Below, one piece after another: positions 1 through 8,778 of a stretch of DNA of 64,000 bases (within the stretch, counting starts at the first letter, position 1; each line of letters opens with the position of its first letter). Source of the stretch: Thermodesulfovibrio sp. 3907-1M (lineage in GTDB: Bacteria > Nitrospirota > Thermodesulfovibrionia > Thermodesulfovibrionales > Thermodesulfovibrionaceae); assembly GCF_040450955.1 (NCBI RefSeq), contig NZ_CP144373.1:1530486-1594485 (forward strand), given 5' to 3'. The translations under genes and the position numbers were made by a program. Under the pieces are notes generated by a model. The model did no database searches, was not told the DNA's origin, and worked only from the letters and a program-made list of their open reading frames with translations.

Positions 1-1487
1 ACTCAGGCATAAAAATTTTTATCAATGGAGATTATGATGCTGATGGATTAACAGGGACTGCAATTCTTTATGACATTTTGAAAAAGATGAAAGCTCAAGT
101 TTTTTATCACATTCCCCATAGAATTCATCACGGATACGGTTTAACTAAAACAAGCATTGAAGAGGCAAAAAAAGCAGGAGCAAAGCTCATCATAACTGTT
201 GACTGCGGAATAAGAGACTTTGAGATGGTTCAATACGCAAAAAAAGAGGGAATTGAGACAATCATCACAGATCATCATGAACCATTGAGAATAGATGGAG
301 AATTGGTGCTTCCTGAGGCTTTAACCATAATCAATCCTAAAGTTGATGAAAACTCTCCATATACATCTCTGGCAGGTGTAGGAGTTGCTTTCATGCTTGC
401 GATGGCTTTAAATTCTGAAGAAGCCATGCAGTATCTTGACCTTGTAACACTCGGAACCTATGCTGATATGGTACCTCTTAATACCACAAATAGAGCACTA
501 ATAAAACAGGGATGGGGACTTCTTGAAAATCCATGTAGAGCTTCAATTAAGATATTAAAAGAAATAGCAGGAGTAAATTCAAACATTATCAAAAATTTTC
601 ATTTAAGTTATTGCCTTATACCGAGAATAAATGCACCTGGAAGAATTGACCATGCTCAAGATGTAGTAAAGTTTTTTACTTCCGAGGATATTGGAGAAAT
701 TGAAAACATTGGACAGTGGATAAATCAGATAAACTCTTTAAGACAAAAAACAGAAGAAAAAATTATGGAGGAGGTTGAAAAGAAGCTGGATAATGAATTT
801 AACGACGAAGCCGTTGTTGTACTATGGGGGGACTGGCATCTTGGAGTTGTTGGCACAGTGGCAAGCAAACTTCTTGATAGATTTAACAGACCTGTATTCA
901 TCATGGCAATAGACGAAAACAAAGCAAAGGGTTCTGCAAGAGCTCCCAGTGGTGTTGATTTACAGAAAATGCTTTGCAGTTGCAAAGACCTTCTTATACG
1001 CTTTGGAGGTCACAAGCAGGCAGCAGGAGTAATGCTTTACAAAGAAAAGCTTAATGAATTCAAAGAAAGGCTTTGCAAATTAGCAGAAAGCATGGATATG
1101 GAGCCAAAAAATGTGCTTCAGCTGGATGCTCAGGTCAGTTTATCAGAGGTCAATGAAAAACTCACAGAAGAAATAAAGCTTCTTGAACCTTTTGGAGAAG
1201 GAAATCGTGAGCCCATTTTTGGAGCAAAAGAGCTTACTGTGGTAAATTTAAGAAAGGTGGGCAGTAATCATCTTAAAATGTCTTTAAGGCAAAATGGAAA
1301 ATATATTCCGGCAATAGGTTTTGATATGGCAGGAGAACCAATACTTGAGGGATGCCTTGTTGATGCAGCATTTACTCCAGTGATAAATGAGTGGGAGGGA
1401 GTAAGAAGTCTTCAACTTCAACTTAAGGCAATTAGAAGGACACAGAACCGCCTCATGGGCGTTCAAAATTCAAAGGCTAAATTTTAA
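1..1487 (+). CDS. recJ: Single-stranded-DNA-specific exonuclease RecJ, 5' end outside window
   Basis: The reading frame is open from the first base, so the gene starts upstream of the window. RecJ degrades single-stranded DNA 5' to 3' in recombination and repair, using two metal ions held by a DHH phosphoesterase domain. The DHH motifs are visible: DYDADG near nt 30-47, VDCGI near 200, TDHHEP near 267, and the DHHA1 motif GGHKQAAG near 1008-1031. The C-terminal OB-fold part follows to the stop at 1485-1487. panB starts one base after the stop, so the two are probably co-transcribed. An internal ATG at 78 is not the true start, because the DYDADG motif precedes it. Family assignment is secure. 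Confidence 0.95.
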   Translation, partial: SGIKIFINGDYDADGLTGTAILYDILKKMKAQVFYHIPHRIHHGYGLTKTSIEEAKKAGAKLIITVDCGIRDFEMVQYAKKEGIETIITDHHEPLRIDGELVLPEALTIINPKVDENSPYTSLAGVGVAFMLAMALNSEEAMQYLDLVTLGTYADMVPLNTTNRALIKQGWGLLENPCRASIKILKEIAGVNSNIIKNFHLSYCLIPRINAPGRIDHAQDVVKFFTSEDIGEIENIGQWINQINSLRQKTEEKIMEEVEKKLDNEFNDEAVVVLWGDWHLGVVGTVASKLLDRFNRPVFIMAIDENKAKGSARAPSGVDLQKMLCSCKDLLIRFGGHKQAAGVMLYKEKLNEFKERLCKLAESMDMEPKNVLQLDAQVSLSEVNEKLTEEIKLLEPFGEGNREPIFGAKELTVVNLRKVGSNHLKMSLRQNGKYIPAIGFDMAGEPILEGCLVDAAFTPVINEWEGVRSLQLQLKAIRRTQNRLMGVQNSKAKF

Positions 1488-1488
1488 A

Positions 1489-2283
1489 ATGAGGTTCACT
1501 GTTACTGATTTACTGGATAAAAAAAAGCAAAAACAGAAAATCACAATGCTTACCGCTTATGACTATCCCTTGGCCCATCTTATTGATGAAGCGGGAATAG
1601 ATATGATTCTTGTAGGAGACTCTCTTTCAATGGTAGTTCAGGGAAATGAAACAACACTTCCTGTAACAATGGAAGAGATGTTATATCATACAAAAATTGT
1701 TGTAAAATCAACAAAAAGAGCAATGATTGTGGCTGACATGCCATTTATGTCCTATCAGGTAAGTGTTGAGGAGGCTGTAAGAAATGCGGGTAAACTTATA
1801 AAAGAGGCAGGTGCACAGGCTGTCAAACTTGAAGGTGGAAGAGAAATTCTCTCTCAAGTAAAAGCTATTACAGAAGCAGAGATTCCTGTTATTGGGCATC
1901 TTGGACTTACTCCTCAGGCAGTGCTCAGAATGGGAGGATACAGGCTTCAGGGTAAAACAGAACAGCAGGCAAAAAGAATAAAGGAGGATGCATTAAGACT
2001 TCAGGAAAAGGGTGCTGTGGCAATAGTGCTTGAAGTAATTCCTTCAGAGCTTGCCCAGGAGATAACTGAATCTCTTGAAATTCCAACAATAGGTATTGGA
2101 GCAGGTCCTCACTGTGATGGACAGGTTTTGGTAATACATGATTTGCTCGGACTTTTTGAGAGATTTACGCCAAAATTTGTTAAAAAATACGCAAGTTTAA
2201 AAGATGAAATTCTGAAAGCAGTAAAACAATATAAAGAAGAAGTTGAAAAAGGCGAGTTCCCTGACAAACAACATTCTTTCTAA
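1489..2283 (+). CDS. panB: 3-methyl-2-oxobutanoate hydroxymethyltransferase (ketopantoate hydroxymethyltransferase)
   Basis: PanB transfers a hydroxymethyl group from 5,10-methylene-tetrahydrofolate to 3-methyl-2-oxobutanoate, the first committed step of pantothenate and CoA synthesis in the cytoplasm. The 264-residue length is normal. Family signatures are present: LTAYDYP near residue 19, VGDSLSMV near residue 42, VKLEGG near residue 115, and IGIGAGP HCDGQVLV near residue 202. The Asp and Glu residues of these motifs bind Mg2+ and the substrate. The ATG lies one base after the recJ stop and 15 bases separate its end from tyrS, so the three genes look like an operon. No other pan genes are in the window. 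Confidence 0.96.
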   Translation: MRFTVTDLLDKKKQKQKITMLTAYDYPLAHLIDEAGIDMILVGDSLSMVVQGNETTLPVTMEEMLYHTKIVVKSTKRAMIVADMPFMSYQVSVEEAVRNAGKLIKEAGAQAVKLEGGREILSQVKAITEAEIPVIGHLGLTPQAVLRMGGYRLQGKTEQQAKRIKEDALRLQEKGAVAIVLEVIPSELAQEITESLEIPTIGIGAGPHCDGQVLVIHDLLGLFERFTPKFVKKYASLKDEILKAVKQYKEEVEKGEFPDKQHSF

Positions 2284-2298
2284 GGCAAAGGAGGACAG

Positions 2299-3510
2299 AT
2301 GGTTACACCTGAAAAACAGCTTGAAATAATTAAAAGAGGCACTGTTGAGATAATTCTTGAAGAAGACCTCAAAAAAAAGCTTGAACGCTCCTGCAAAGAA
2401 GGAAAACCATTAAGAATAAAAGTTGGTTTTGATCCAACTGCACCAGACATACATCTCGGACATACTGTGCTACTTGAAAAGATGAGGCAGTTTCAGGAAC
2501 TTGGTCATGAAGTTATATTTCTTATTGGCGATTTCACTGGAATGATAGGAGACCCTTCAGGTAAAACAGAGACAAGAAAGCCTCTTACAAGAGAGGAAGT
2601 CCTGAAAAATGCCGAAACATACAAAGAGCAGGTCTTCAAAATTCTTGATCCAGAAAAAACGGTGATAATGTTTAACAGTGAATGGTTTAACAGAATGACA
2701 GCACTTGATATGTGCAGACTTGCAGGAGCAGAGACTGTAGCAAGAATGCTTGAAAGAGAGGACTTTAAAAAACGCTTTACAGAAGGTCGTCCCATATCAA
2801 TTCTTGAGTTTCTCTATCCTCTGCTTCAGGCTTATGACTCCGTTTACTTAAAAGCAGATGTAGAACTCGGTGGCACTGATCAGAAGTTCAATCTTCTTAT
2901 GGGAAGACAGTTAATGAAGATGTACGGAATGCAACAGCAGGTAATAATCACAATGCCTCTTCTTGAGGGGCTTGATGGTGTGCAAAAGATGTCTAAAAGT
3001 CTTGGTAACTACATTGGAATAAACGAACCACCTGATGAGATGTTTGGGAAAATAATGTCCATCAACGATGAATTAATGCTCAAGTATTACGAACTTCTGA
3101 GTCATATATCAATTGAAGATCTCAATGAGCTTAAAAATGGTATAAAAGAAGGAAGAATTAATCCAAGAGATGCAAAGGAAGCTCTTGCAGTGGAAATTGT
3201 TACAAGATATCACAGTAAAGAGCTTGCAGAGAAAGCAAGAGAAAACTTTGTTAAACTTTTCAGAAAAAAAGGGATTCCTGAAGACATTGAGACTGTAGAG
3301 GTAAAGGATGAAGGAGAAGGAATCTGGCTTCCAAAAATAATGAAAGAACATGCTCTTACAACAAGCACCTCAGAGGCAATAAGGCTTATCAAACAGGGTG
3401 CTGTCAAGATTAACAATGAGCTCACGATAAATCCTGATATAAAACTTAAAGCTGGGGAGTATATTTTAAAGGTGGGCAAAAGAAGATTTATTAGAATAAA
3501 AGTGAGTTAA
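2299..3510 (+). CDS. tyrS: Tyrosyl-tRNA synthetase
   Basis: Charges tRNA-Tyr with tyrosine using ATP. This class I synthetase shows an HLGH form of the HIGH motif at residues 52-55 and KMSKS at about residues 230-234. A C-terminal S4 RNA-binding domain follows ([17 protein letters not shown] region, from about residue 345). The 403-residue length is typical of the bacterial TyrRS subtype with this loop spacing. An AAAGGAGG ribosome binding site (2286-2293) precedes the ATG by five bases. It is the last gene of the recJ-panB-tyrS run, and a non-coding repeat region follows it. Confidence 0.97.
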   Translation: MVTPEKQLEIIKRGTVEIILEEDLKKKLERSCKEGKPLRIKVGFDPTAPDIHLGHTVLLEKMRQFQELGHEVIFLIGDFTGMIGDPSGKTETRKPLTREEVLKNAETYKEQVFKILDPEKTVIMFNSEWFNRMTALDMCRLAGAETVARMLEREDFKKRFTEGRPISILEFLYPLLQAYDSVYLKADVELGGTDQKFNLLMGRQLMKMYGMQQQVIITMPLLEGLDGVQKMSKSLGNYIGINEPPDEMFGKIMSINDELMLKYYELLSHISIEDLNELKNGIKEGRINPRDAKEALAVEIVTRYHSKELAEKARENFVKLFRKKGIPEDIETVEVKDEGEGIWLPKIMKEHALTTSTSEAIRLIKQGAVKINNELTINPDIKLKAGEYILKVGKRRFIRIKVS

Positions 3511-3526
3511 CTCATCCTGAACCTCT

Positions 3527-3725
3527 TTTTCTGTCATTCCCCTCTGCCTTGTCATTCCCATATTTTTTGTCATTCCGAGCCTGCCAGAGACAGGCGAGTA
3601 ATCTCCTCCTTACTGAAAAAGAAGAGATTGCCACGCCCCACTCCGTCGGGCTCGCAATGACAGAAGGACAGGAGATTCCTCGGGCGGGATGCCACCCTCG
3701 GAAGGCGAAGAATCTCCTCCGCAGT
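3527..3725. repeat. Dispersed GTCATTCC / GGAATCTCC intergenic repeat, several half-copies
   Basis: The gap between tyrS and the lipoprotein gene carries repeated GTCATTCC words (about 3532, 3551, 3570), a GTCATTCCGAGCCTGCC unit, and further on an inverted counterpart ending in GGGCTCGCAATGACA (about 3648-3662). AATCTCCTCC words end two sub-units (about 3600 and 3711). The base composition is far more GC-rich than the neighbours. Related shorter copies lie near 12871 and 33944. It is non-coding on any reasonable reading; a 64-codon minus-strand frame here is made of repeat sequence. It may be a palindromic extragenic element or a transcript-end structure. Confidence 0.7.
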
Positions 3726-3741
3726 TAATGTGAAAATTACC

Positions 3742-3770
3742 TTGAAATCATTTCGATAAAGCATTATAAT
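3742..3770 (+). promoter_or_regulatory. Sigma-70-type promoter for the lipoprotein gene
   Basis: TTGAAA at 3742-3747, a 17-base spacer, and a perfect TATAAT at 3765-3770. The downstream ATG at 3797 has an AGGAG ribosome binding site at 3785-3789, so this gene has a normal short leader. Confidence 0.75.
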
Positions 3771-3796
3771 TTGAAAAAAGCCTTAGGAGTGCGTTA

Positions 3797-6073
3797 ATGA
3801 AAAAAACTTTGTTTGTCTTCTTTATTGTTTTGTTTATCGCTTCCTGTGCTACCATGCCTGAGGTAAAAAAGGAAACCCCTCAAGGAGAAATATCAGAGGA
3901 AGAGCTTCCAAAAACAGTTGCCATTCTTCCTTTTGAAAATAAAACAGAAGAGCTTGGAATAGCAAATCAAGTAAGAAAAGCCTTTTACAATCACTTTAGC
4001 TCTAAGCCTTACAGGGATATTGAACTGAACATTGTTGATGAAAAAATAGTTCAGCTTGAAAAATCAAAGGGCAAAAACATCCTTGACATCCAACCAAAGG
4101 AGATATGTGAGGCTCTTGGATGCGATGGATTGATTTACGGTAGAGTTACGGACTATAAAAAAATTTATGCAGTTGCCTATTCACAGCTTGGCATAGAAGC
4201 TGAAGTCTGGATGATAAATACAAGGACAGCAAAAGAGATTCTTAGACTGAAAGACTCTGTCAGATACCATGAGGGTGGAGTTCCACTCTCTCCATTAAGT
4301 GCGGTCATAACAGCAATCTCAACAGCAATGAACATAAGGGATATTCAACAGGTAAGAATGCTCAATGAACTTTGCTATAAATTCAATGCAAAAATTCCTT
4401 CACCATCTGGTATAGTTGAGGAAAGACCTGTAATTAAAGAGGTTCTTACAAATGCTAAGGATTCTCCCTTTGGCAAAGGAAAACTCATACAGGTTGGTTT
4501 AGAAGGAGACAGAGGAATGGTTGCTACCTTTGATATTGGTAACTTTAAAAGAGGCATAGCCATGAAAGAAACTCAGCCTGGAATTTACATTGGTGAGTAT
4601 GTTGTTATGCCCGGTGATAATGTAAAAGAAGCTCCCATAGTTGTATCATTAAGAAAACCAGGCGGGTATGAAACTCAATGGATTGATGTAAGTGGATTTA
4701 TTACAATTGACACAACACCACCTCCTCAGGTAACAGGATTAAGAGCTAAAGGCTTTCATGACAGAATTGAAGTTTCATGGCAGGCTCTGAAAAATGTTTC
4801 TGATTTAAAGGGCTATAAGATTTTAAGAAGTGAACAGCCACTTACAGGATTTAAAGAAATTGGAAAGGTTGAACTCTCTTTCTTTGAAGACAGAGCATTG
4901 GAGCATGGAAAAGTTTATTACTACAGAGTCATTGCATATGATACTGCGGGAAATGAATCGGAAATACAGGATTCTGTAAAAGCTTCTCTCACAACCATTG
5001 AGTCTCAGATAATCTCAGGAACAATTGAAAGAGACACCGTGCTTTCAGGGATTTACATTGTTAAGGATAGCCTCAGAATACCAAAAGGTTTAACGCTGAC
5101 AGTTGAGCCTGAGACAAGAATAATGTTTCATGAAAATTCTGAGCTTACTGTTGAAGGTAAGATCGTCATAGATGCAAAGGACGCTTCTGTTGAGTTTGTT
5201 TCAGCTACTGATAAAAAATGGAAAGGAATAACTGTTAAAGAAGGAGATTTAAACATAAACGGATTCAGGCTAAAGAATGCACACACGGGATTGATTTTAA
5301 ATTCAGCTCGTGGTTTTGTTGAAAACGGAGTAATAACCTACTGTGATACAGGGATTTTAATATCAGGAATTCCCTCTGCTTCAATTAAAAACTTAACAAT
5401 TTCAGGAAATAAAACAGGAATTGAGCTTTTAAAAACAGATTCTACAATTTCCATGAACAACATATTCCAGAATGAGACAGGCATTAAGATTAACGGATTT
5501 TCAGGCGAGATAAAGGATAACAACATTTATGATAATACTCTGAATATTTCTTCAGAAACAATTGTAAAGATTGCTCCAAATTACTTTGGTTCAATAAACA
5601 TTGATGAGATGAAGCTTAAAAATATTCATGTAAGCAGTGTTTATAATCTTAAACTTCCAGAAGGGAAAGTTGTAAATGCCATTGCCAATCCCTATTCAGG
5701 TCTCTCTCAGGAAGAAAGGCAGAGAAAGGCAACAGAACTTGTTATTGAAGGTGGAAACTACTTCAGACAGAGAAACTATGGAAAAGCTGTAACACTTTTT
5801 GAAAAAGCACTTAAAGCTCAGCCAACTGCAGAGGTTTACTACTATCTTGCTGTCTGCTATCAGGAGATGAGAGAAGATGAAAAAGCATTGAATTATCTCG
5901 TAGAGGGGGTGGAAAAGTTTCCAAAAGACTCAACACTAAAAAGATCCCTTGGTTTAATGTATTACCAAGCTGGAAAGGAAGATGAGGCGAAAAAGATTTT
6001 TGAAGAAGTTTTGAGACTTAACCCAGAGGACAGACAGGTAAGATTTTTAATGGAACGATTAACAATTAAATAA
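3797..6073 (+). CDS. Multidomain outer-membrane or periplasmic lipoprotein (DUF799-like, FnIII, beta-helix, TPR)
   Basis: Residues 1-17 form a lipoprotein signal with lipobox IASC (Cys17). Residues about 38-200 resemble the GNA1162/DUF799 family of lipoproteins (VAILPFENKTEE, LGCDGLIYGRVTDY, SAVITAISTAMNI). A fibronectin type III domain follows at about 310-400 (PPQVTGLRAKG, VYYYRVIAYDTAGNES). Next comes a parallel beta-helix region of short repeats at about 415-630 (GIYIVKDSLRIPKGLTL, SGNKTGIELL), as in NosD-like proteins. Residues about 650-758 are tetratricopeptide repeats (AEVYYYLAVCYQEMREDEKAL). Its role is unknown. The combination suggests a surface or periplasmic scaffold that binds protein partners. 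The next gene, 15 bases on, encodes a secreted Cys-rich protein and may be its partner. Confidence 0.8.
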   Translation: MKKTLFVFFIVLFIASCATMPEVKKETPQGEISEEELPKTVAILPFENKTEELGIANQVRKAFYNHFSSKPYRDIELNIVDEKIVQLEKSKGKNILDIQPKEICEALGCDGLIYGRVTDYKKIYAVAYSQLGIEAEVWMINTRTAKEILRLKDSVRYHEGGVPLSPLSAVITAISTAMNIRDIQQVRMLNELCYKFNAKIPSPSGIVEERPVIKEVLTNAKDSPFGKGKLIQVGLEGDRGMVATFDIGNFKRGIAMKETQPGIYIGEYVVMPGDNVKEAPIVVSLRKPGGYETQWIDVSGFITIDTTPPPQVTGLRAKGFHDRIEVSWQALKNVSDLKGYKILRSEQPLTGFKEIGKVELSFFEDRALEHGKVYYYRVIAYDTAGNESEIQDSVKASLTTIESQIISGTIERDTVLSGIYIVKDSLRIPKGLTLTVEPETRIMFHENSELTVEGKIVIDAKDASVEFVSATDKKWKGITVKEGDLNINGFRLKNAHTGLILNSARGFVENGVITYCDTGILISGIPSASIKNLTISGNKTGIELLKTDSTISMNNIFQNETGIKINGFSGEIKDNNIYDNTLNISSETIVKIAPNYFGSINIDEMKLKNIHVSSVYNLKLPEGKVVNAIANPYSGLSQEERQRKATELVIEGGNYFRQRNYGKAVTLFEKALKAQPTAEVYYYLAVCYQEMREDEKALNYLVEGVEKFPKDSTLKRSLGLMYYQAGKEDEAKKIFEEVLRLNPEDRQVRFLMERLTIK

Positions 6074-6088
6074 TTCAGGAGGTTAAAA

Positions 6089-6367
6089 ATGAAAAGATTA
6101 GTTTTAGCAATTTTTTTGATCGGACTGATGTTTACCTTTGCTTCATCAGGGTTATCAACAACAAAATCCGTTGAGCAGTTTAATTCATGTAATATTAACT
6201 CAGAAAATACTCTTCTTGCAGAATCGGCAAACTGCTCCCAATGGAGTCTTCAGTTAAATGGTTGCTATGAGAGAGTATGTTGCTGTGATAAAAACGGGCA
6301 ACACTGGTGCGAAAGATGCTGTCCTGATAAAAATGGCAAATGCACTCCGTATAAGGTAAAGTGTTAA
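6089..6367 (+). CDS. Small exported cysteine-rich protein, unknown function
   Basis: This 92-residue protein starts with a signal peptide (KR, then a hydrophobic stretch to about residue 20, likely cleavage after the ASSG region). The rest holds 11 cysteines, most in the last 36 residues, with the pattern C, CCC, C, CC, C, C. The segments CCCDKNG and CCPDKNGKC look like an internal duplication. A strong AGGAGG sits at 6077-6082 before the ATG, and the gene follows the lipoprotein gene closely, so the two are likely co-transcribed. I do not recognise the family. Metal binding or a disulfide-stabilised knot are possible from the composition; neither is shown. Confidence 0.7.
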   Translation: MKRLVLAIFLIGLMFTFASSGLSTTKSVEQFNSCNINSENTLLAESANCSQWSLQLNGCYERVCCCDKNGQHWCERCCPDKNGKCTPYKVKC

Positions 6368-6484
6368 TTGTTGAATAAAAAACGCTAAGTGTCTACTCCT
6401 TATTGTGCAGGTAATTGAAGATTAAGTCAGTCTTGAAAATTTTCTATCGGCAATCTTAAAGTAGCTAAAAAAATTTTTAAAAGA

Positions 6485-6490
6485 TATAAT
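6485..6490 (+). promoter_or_regulatory. Probable -10 box of the sensor kinase gene
   Basis: A perfect TATAAT lies nine bases before the ATG at 6500, and no Shine-Dalgarno sequence lies between them. Transcription would start about three bases before the ATG, giving an almost leaderless message. No good -35 box is seen. Confidence 0.5.
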
Positions 6491-6499
6491 TTAATCTGG

Positions 6500-8380
6500 A
6501 TGGCAAAATTTACTTTAAGTATTAAGTGGCTTACTGTACTGGTAATGATAGCTCTGGCTACAGGTATTGCCATAACCAATTATTTAGTCTCTTTCCATCT
6601 TTGTGAGCAATATCTTAGTCATCACATTGAAACAGTTTCATCATTTTTTAAAGGAGAGGTTGATAAATTGGTGAGTCCTGTTGAAACTTTCCTGTATAAC
6701 ATTCAGTCTCTTGTTTGCTGTAAAATTTTAAACTTCAATGACATTGAAAAAACCAATAAATTTCTTATGGATTTTATGAAAAAATATCCCTATGTAACAT
6801 CAATAAATTACGGAGATGGGAAGGGAAATGGCTATCTTATTTTAAATGATAGAGGCAGATGGCTTAACAGAATTAAAAAGGCAAAGAACCGAGGATATGT
6901 AGTATGGAATACTCTCAACAATAATGGAGAAATAATAAATAAAAGACAACTTAAGGATAATTACGATCCAAGAAACACACTCTGGTATAAACAGGCTCTT
7001 GAGAGCAATGATATTCAATGGAGTCAACAGTACCTTTTCAGGACCACAAAGGACCCTGGTTTTACAGCTTCTTTAGTTTTGTGTGGTGATTCAAAAGAAG
7101 TTGTCGGCATTGATTTAATGATAAAGGATGTATCATCGTTCTTATATAAAGCCAAAGAAAGGCTTTATCCAGAAGTAAAGCTTTATCTTATTTCAGACAG
7201 TAATGAGCTTATAGCTTTTGTTGATGAAATCACTCCTGAGCCAGAAAAAATTTATAGAGTTAATAAGGAGCAATTCCCTCTACTGTACAAAGCCCTGTAT
7301 TCAGGAAAAGATAAGATCAGTTTTCACAATCAAAAATGGTTTGTAAAAATAGAAAACTGGAGCATAAAAAATAGAAAACTTTCTCTTGTAATAATGATAC
7401 CAGAGAAAGTCATTACAAAAAGCCTATACCTTCATCTTTTTTATCAGATTTTTGCTTCCCTGGCTCTTGTTTTTATAGTGCTCCTTTACATTACAAAAAA
7501 ATACATGAATCCCTTAATTGAAATCTCAGAGCAGACATCTTATCTTGGCTTCAAAGAGATATACCTTAAAAAATATTCTCAAAGAACAGATGAAATAGGA
7601 TACTTAAGCAGAGCAATTTCCAGTGCTTCATTAAGAATCCTTGAAGCAAGAGAAATGGAAAGAAAAATGGAGGAATTTAGCTATTTTGAATGTGTAAGGC
7701 ATTCTCTTGGTGAAGCAGTACATAGATTTAAGGATTTAATCAACATAATTCAGGGATTTGCAACTCTTGCTCAGCCAAAGGCATCAGAGGAGTTTGTAAG
7801 AAACGCTCTTGACCAGATAATTAATGCATCAAAAAGGGCAATATATCTTTCAAAGGAAATCTTAAATGTTACAGGTGAAAGAAGGTATGAGATGAAGGTT
7901 TTTGATCTAAACTTCCTGATTCAGTCAATGAAAACAAAGATAGATGTGACTGTTGAACACTACATTAAAGTAGTTTACGAATTATCAAGCATTCCTCTCA
8001 TGGTAAAGCTTGATATTGAAGCCTTTAATGAAGTTTTAACTAATTTAATACAGAATGCCCTTGATGCCATGCCAGAAGGAGGAACAATAAAGATAAAAAC
8101 AGATGTTGCCTCTCTGTTAAATAAAGAGTTTGCGGTTTTATCTGTAACAGATACAGGAACTGGCATGGATGAGGAAACTCAGAAAAGAATATTTGAACCC
8201 TTTTTTACTACAAAAGGTGCTAAGGGAACAGGACTGGGGCTTTCAATTGTTTACCGAATTGTGAGAGACCATGAGGGATCTATTGAAGTAGAAAGCGAGG
8301 TAGGCAAAGGAACAACCTTTAAGATTTATTTACCCTTAATTAAGGATGTGGCAAGCCTTACAGCCTCTTCTGCTGAGTGA
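6500..8380 (+). CDS. Membrane sensor histidine kinase with periplasmic Cache-type domain
   Basis: An N-terminal membrane segment (about residues 8-30), a periplasmic region (about 31-305) resembling Cache/PDC sensor domains (TSINYGDGKGNGY, DPRNTLWYKQAL, SLVLCGDSKEVVGIDL), a second membrane segment (about 309-332), a HAMP-like linker, an H-box helix pair, and a C-terminal HATPase. The ATPase has its N box at about 513 (NLIQNALDAMPEGG), G1 DTGTGM, F box FEPFFTTK and G2 GTGLGLSI. The H box reads AVHRFKDL around His408, where the family norm is H followed by Asp or Glu, so phosphotransfer may be altered. No response regulator is adjacent. The last 55 bases overlap the convergent downstream gene. 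Confidence 0.9.
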   Translation: MAKFTLSIKWLTVLVMIALATGIAITNYLVSFHLCEQYLSHHIETVSSFFKGEVDKLVSPVETFLYNIQSLVCCKILNFNDIEKTNKFLMDFMKKYPYVTSINYGDGKGNGYLILNDRGRWLNRIKKAKNRGYVVWNTLNNNGEIINKRQLKDNYDPRNTLWYKQALESNDIQWSQQYLFRTTKDPGFTASLVLCGDSKEVVGIDLMIKDVSSFLYKAKERLYPEVKLYLISDSNELIAFVDEITPEPEKIYRVNKEQFPLLYKALYSGKDKISFHNQKWFVKIENWSIKNRKLSLVIMIPEKVITKSLYLHLFYQIFASLALVFIVLLYITKKYMNPLIEISEQTSYLGFKEIYLKKYSQRTDEIGYLSRAISSASLRILEAREMERKMEEFSYFECVRHSLGEAVHRFKDLINIIQGFATLAQPKASEEFVRNALDQIINASKRAIYLSKEILNVTGERRYEMKVFDLNFLIQSMKTKIDVTVEHYIKVVYELSSIPLMVKLDIEAFNEVLTNLIQNALDAMPEGGTIKIKTDVASLLNKEFAVLSVTDTGTGMDEETQKRIFEPFFTTKGAKGTGLGLSIVYRIVRDHEGSIEVESEVGKGTTFKIYLPLIKDVASLTASSAE

Positions 8381-8778
8381 CACTCTATTATTCCGGGTAT
8401 ATTCCATGTTTTAAGTCCTATGACTTTTTTACCGGTTTTTAATGCCAGGGCTATCTCACTGAGGGTGCCATACTCACCACCAATAGCAATCAATAAATCA
8501 GAGGCTCTTACAATAAGAGCATTTCTCATCTCCCCCATTCCTGTAGGAATAGGAATTTTCACATAGGGATTGGCATCTTCTTTTTTAAGTGTTGGCAAGA
8601 TTCCCACTGTAATGCCTCCTTCAAGAAATGCTCCCCTGCTTGCTGCCTCCATTACTCCTCCTAAACCACCTGTGATAACAGTAATTCCTTCCTTTGCAAG
8701 GAGTCTTCCAACTTCTTCTGCCAGCTCTAAAAGCTCTTTATCAGCTTTACCTGCTCCAATAATGCCAGCGGTTTTCAT
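8326..8778 (-). CDS. SLOG-fold protein of the TIGR00725 type
   Basis: A 150-residue Rossmann-like protein related to the LOG/DprA superfamily. It shows GIIGAGKA at the N terminus, VITGGLGGVMEAASRGA at about residues 35-51, and IAIGGEYGTLSEIALAL at about 97-113, matching the nucleotide-binding GGxxGxM and GGxGTxxE motifs. Members are annotated as possible nucleotide-binding or nucleotide-processing proteins; the substrate is unproven. It shares an ATGA overlap with mutS2 upstream on the same strand, so the two are translationally coupled. Its 3' end overlaps the kinase gene on the other strand by 55 bases. Confidence 0.85.
   Translation of the reverse strand: MKTAGIIGAGKADKELLELAEEVGRLLAKEGITVITGGLGGVMEAASRGAFLEGGITVGILPTLKKEDANPYVKIPIPTGMGEMRNALIVRASDLLIAIGGEYGTLSEIALALKTGKKVIGLKTWNIPGIIECHSAEEAVRLATSLIKGK

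Noticed and set aside
3570-3764. 64-codon minus-strand frame between tyrS and the lipoprotein gene
   Set aside because: It is composed of the GTCATTCC-type repeat, has no ribosome binding site and no recognisable protein sequence.
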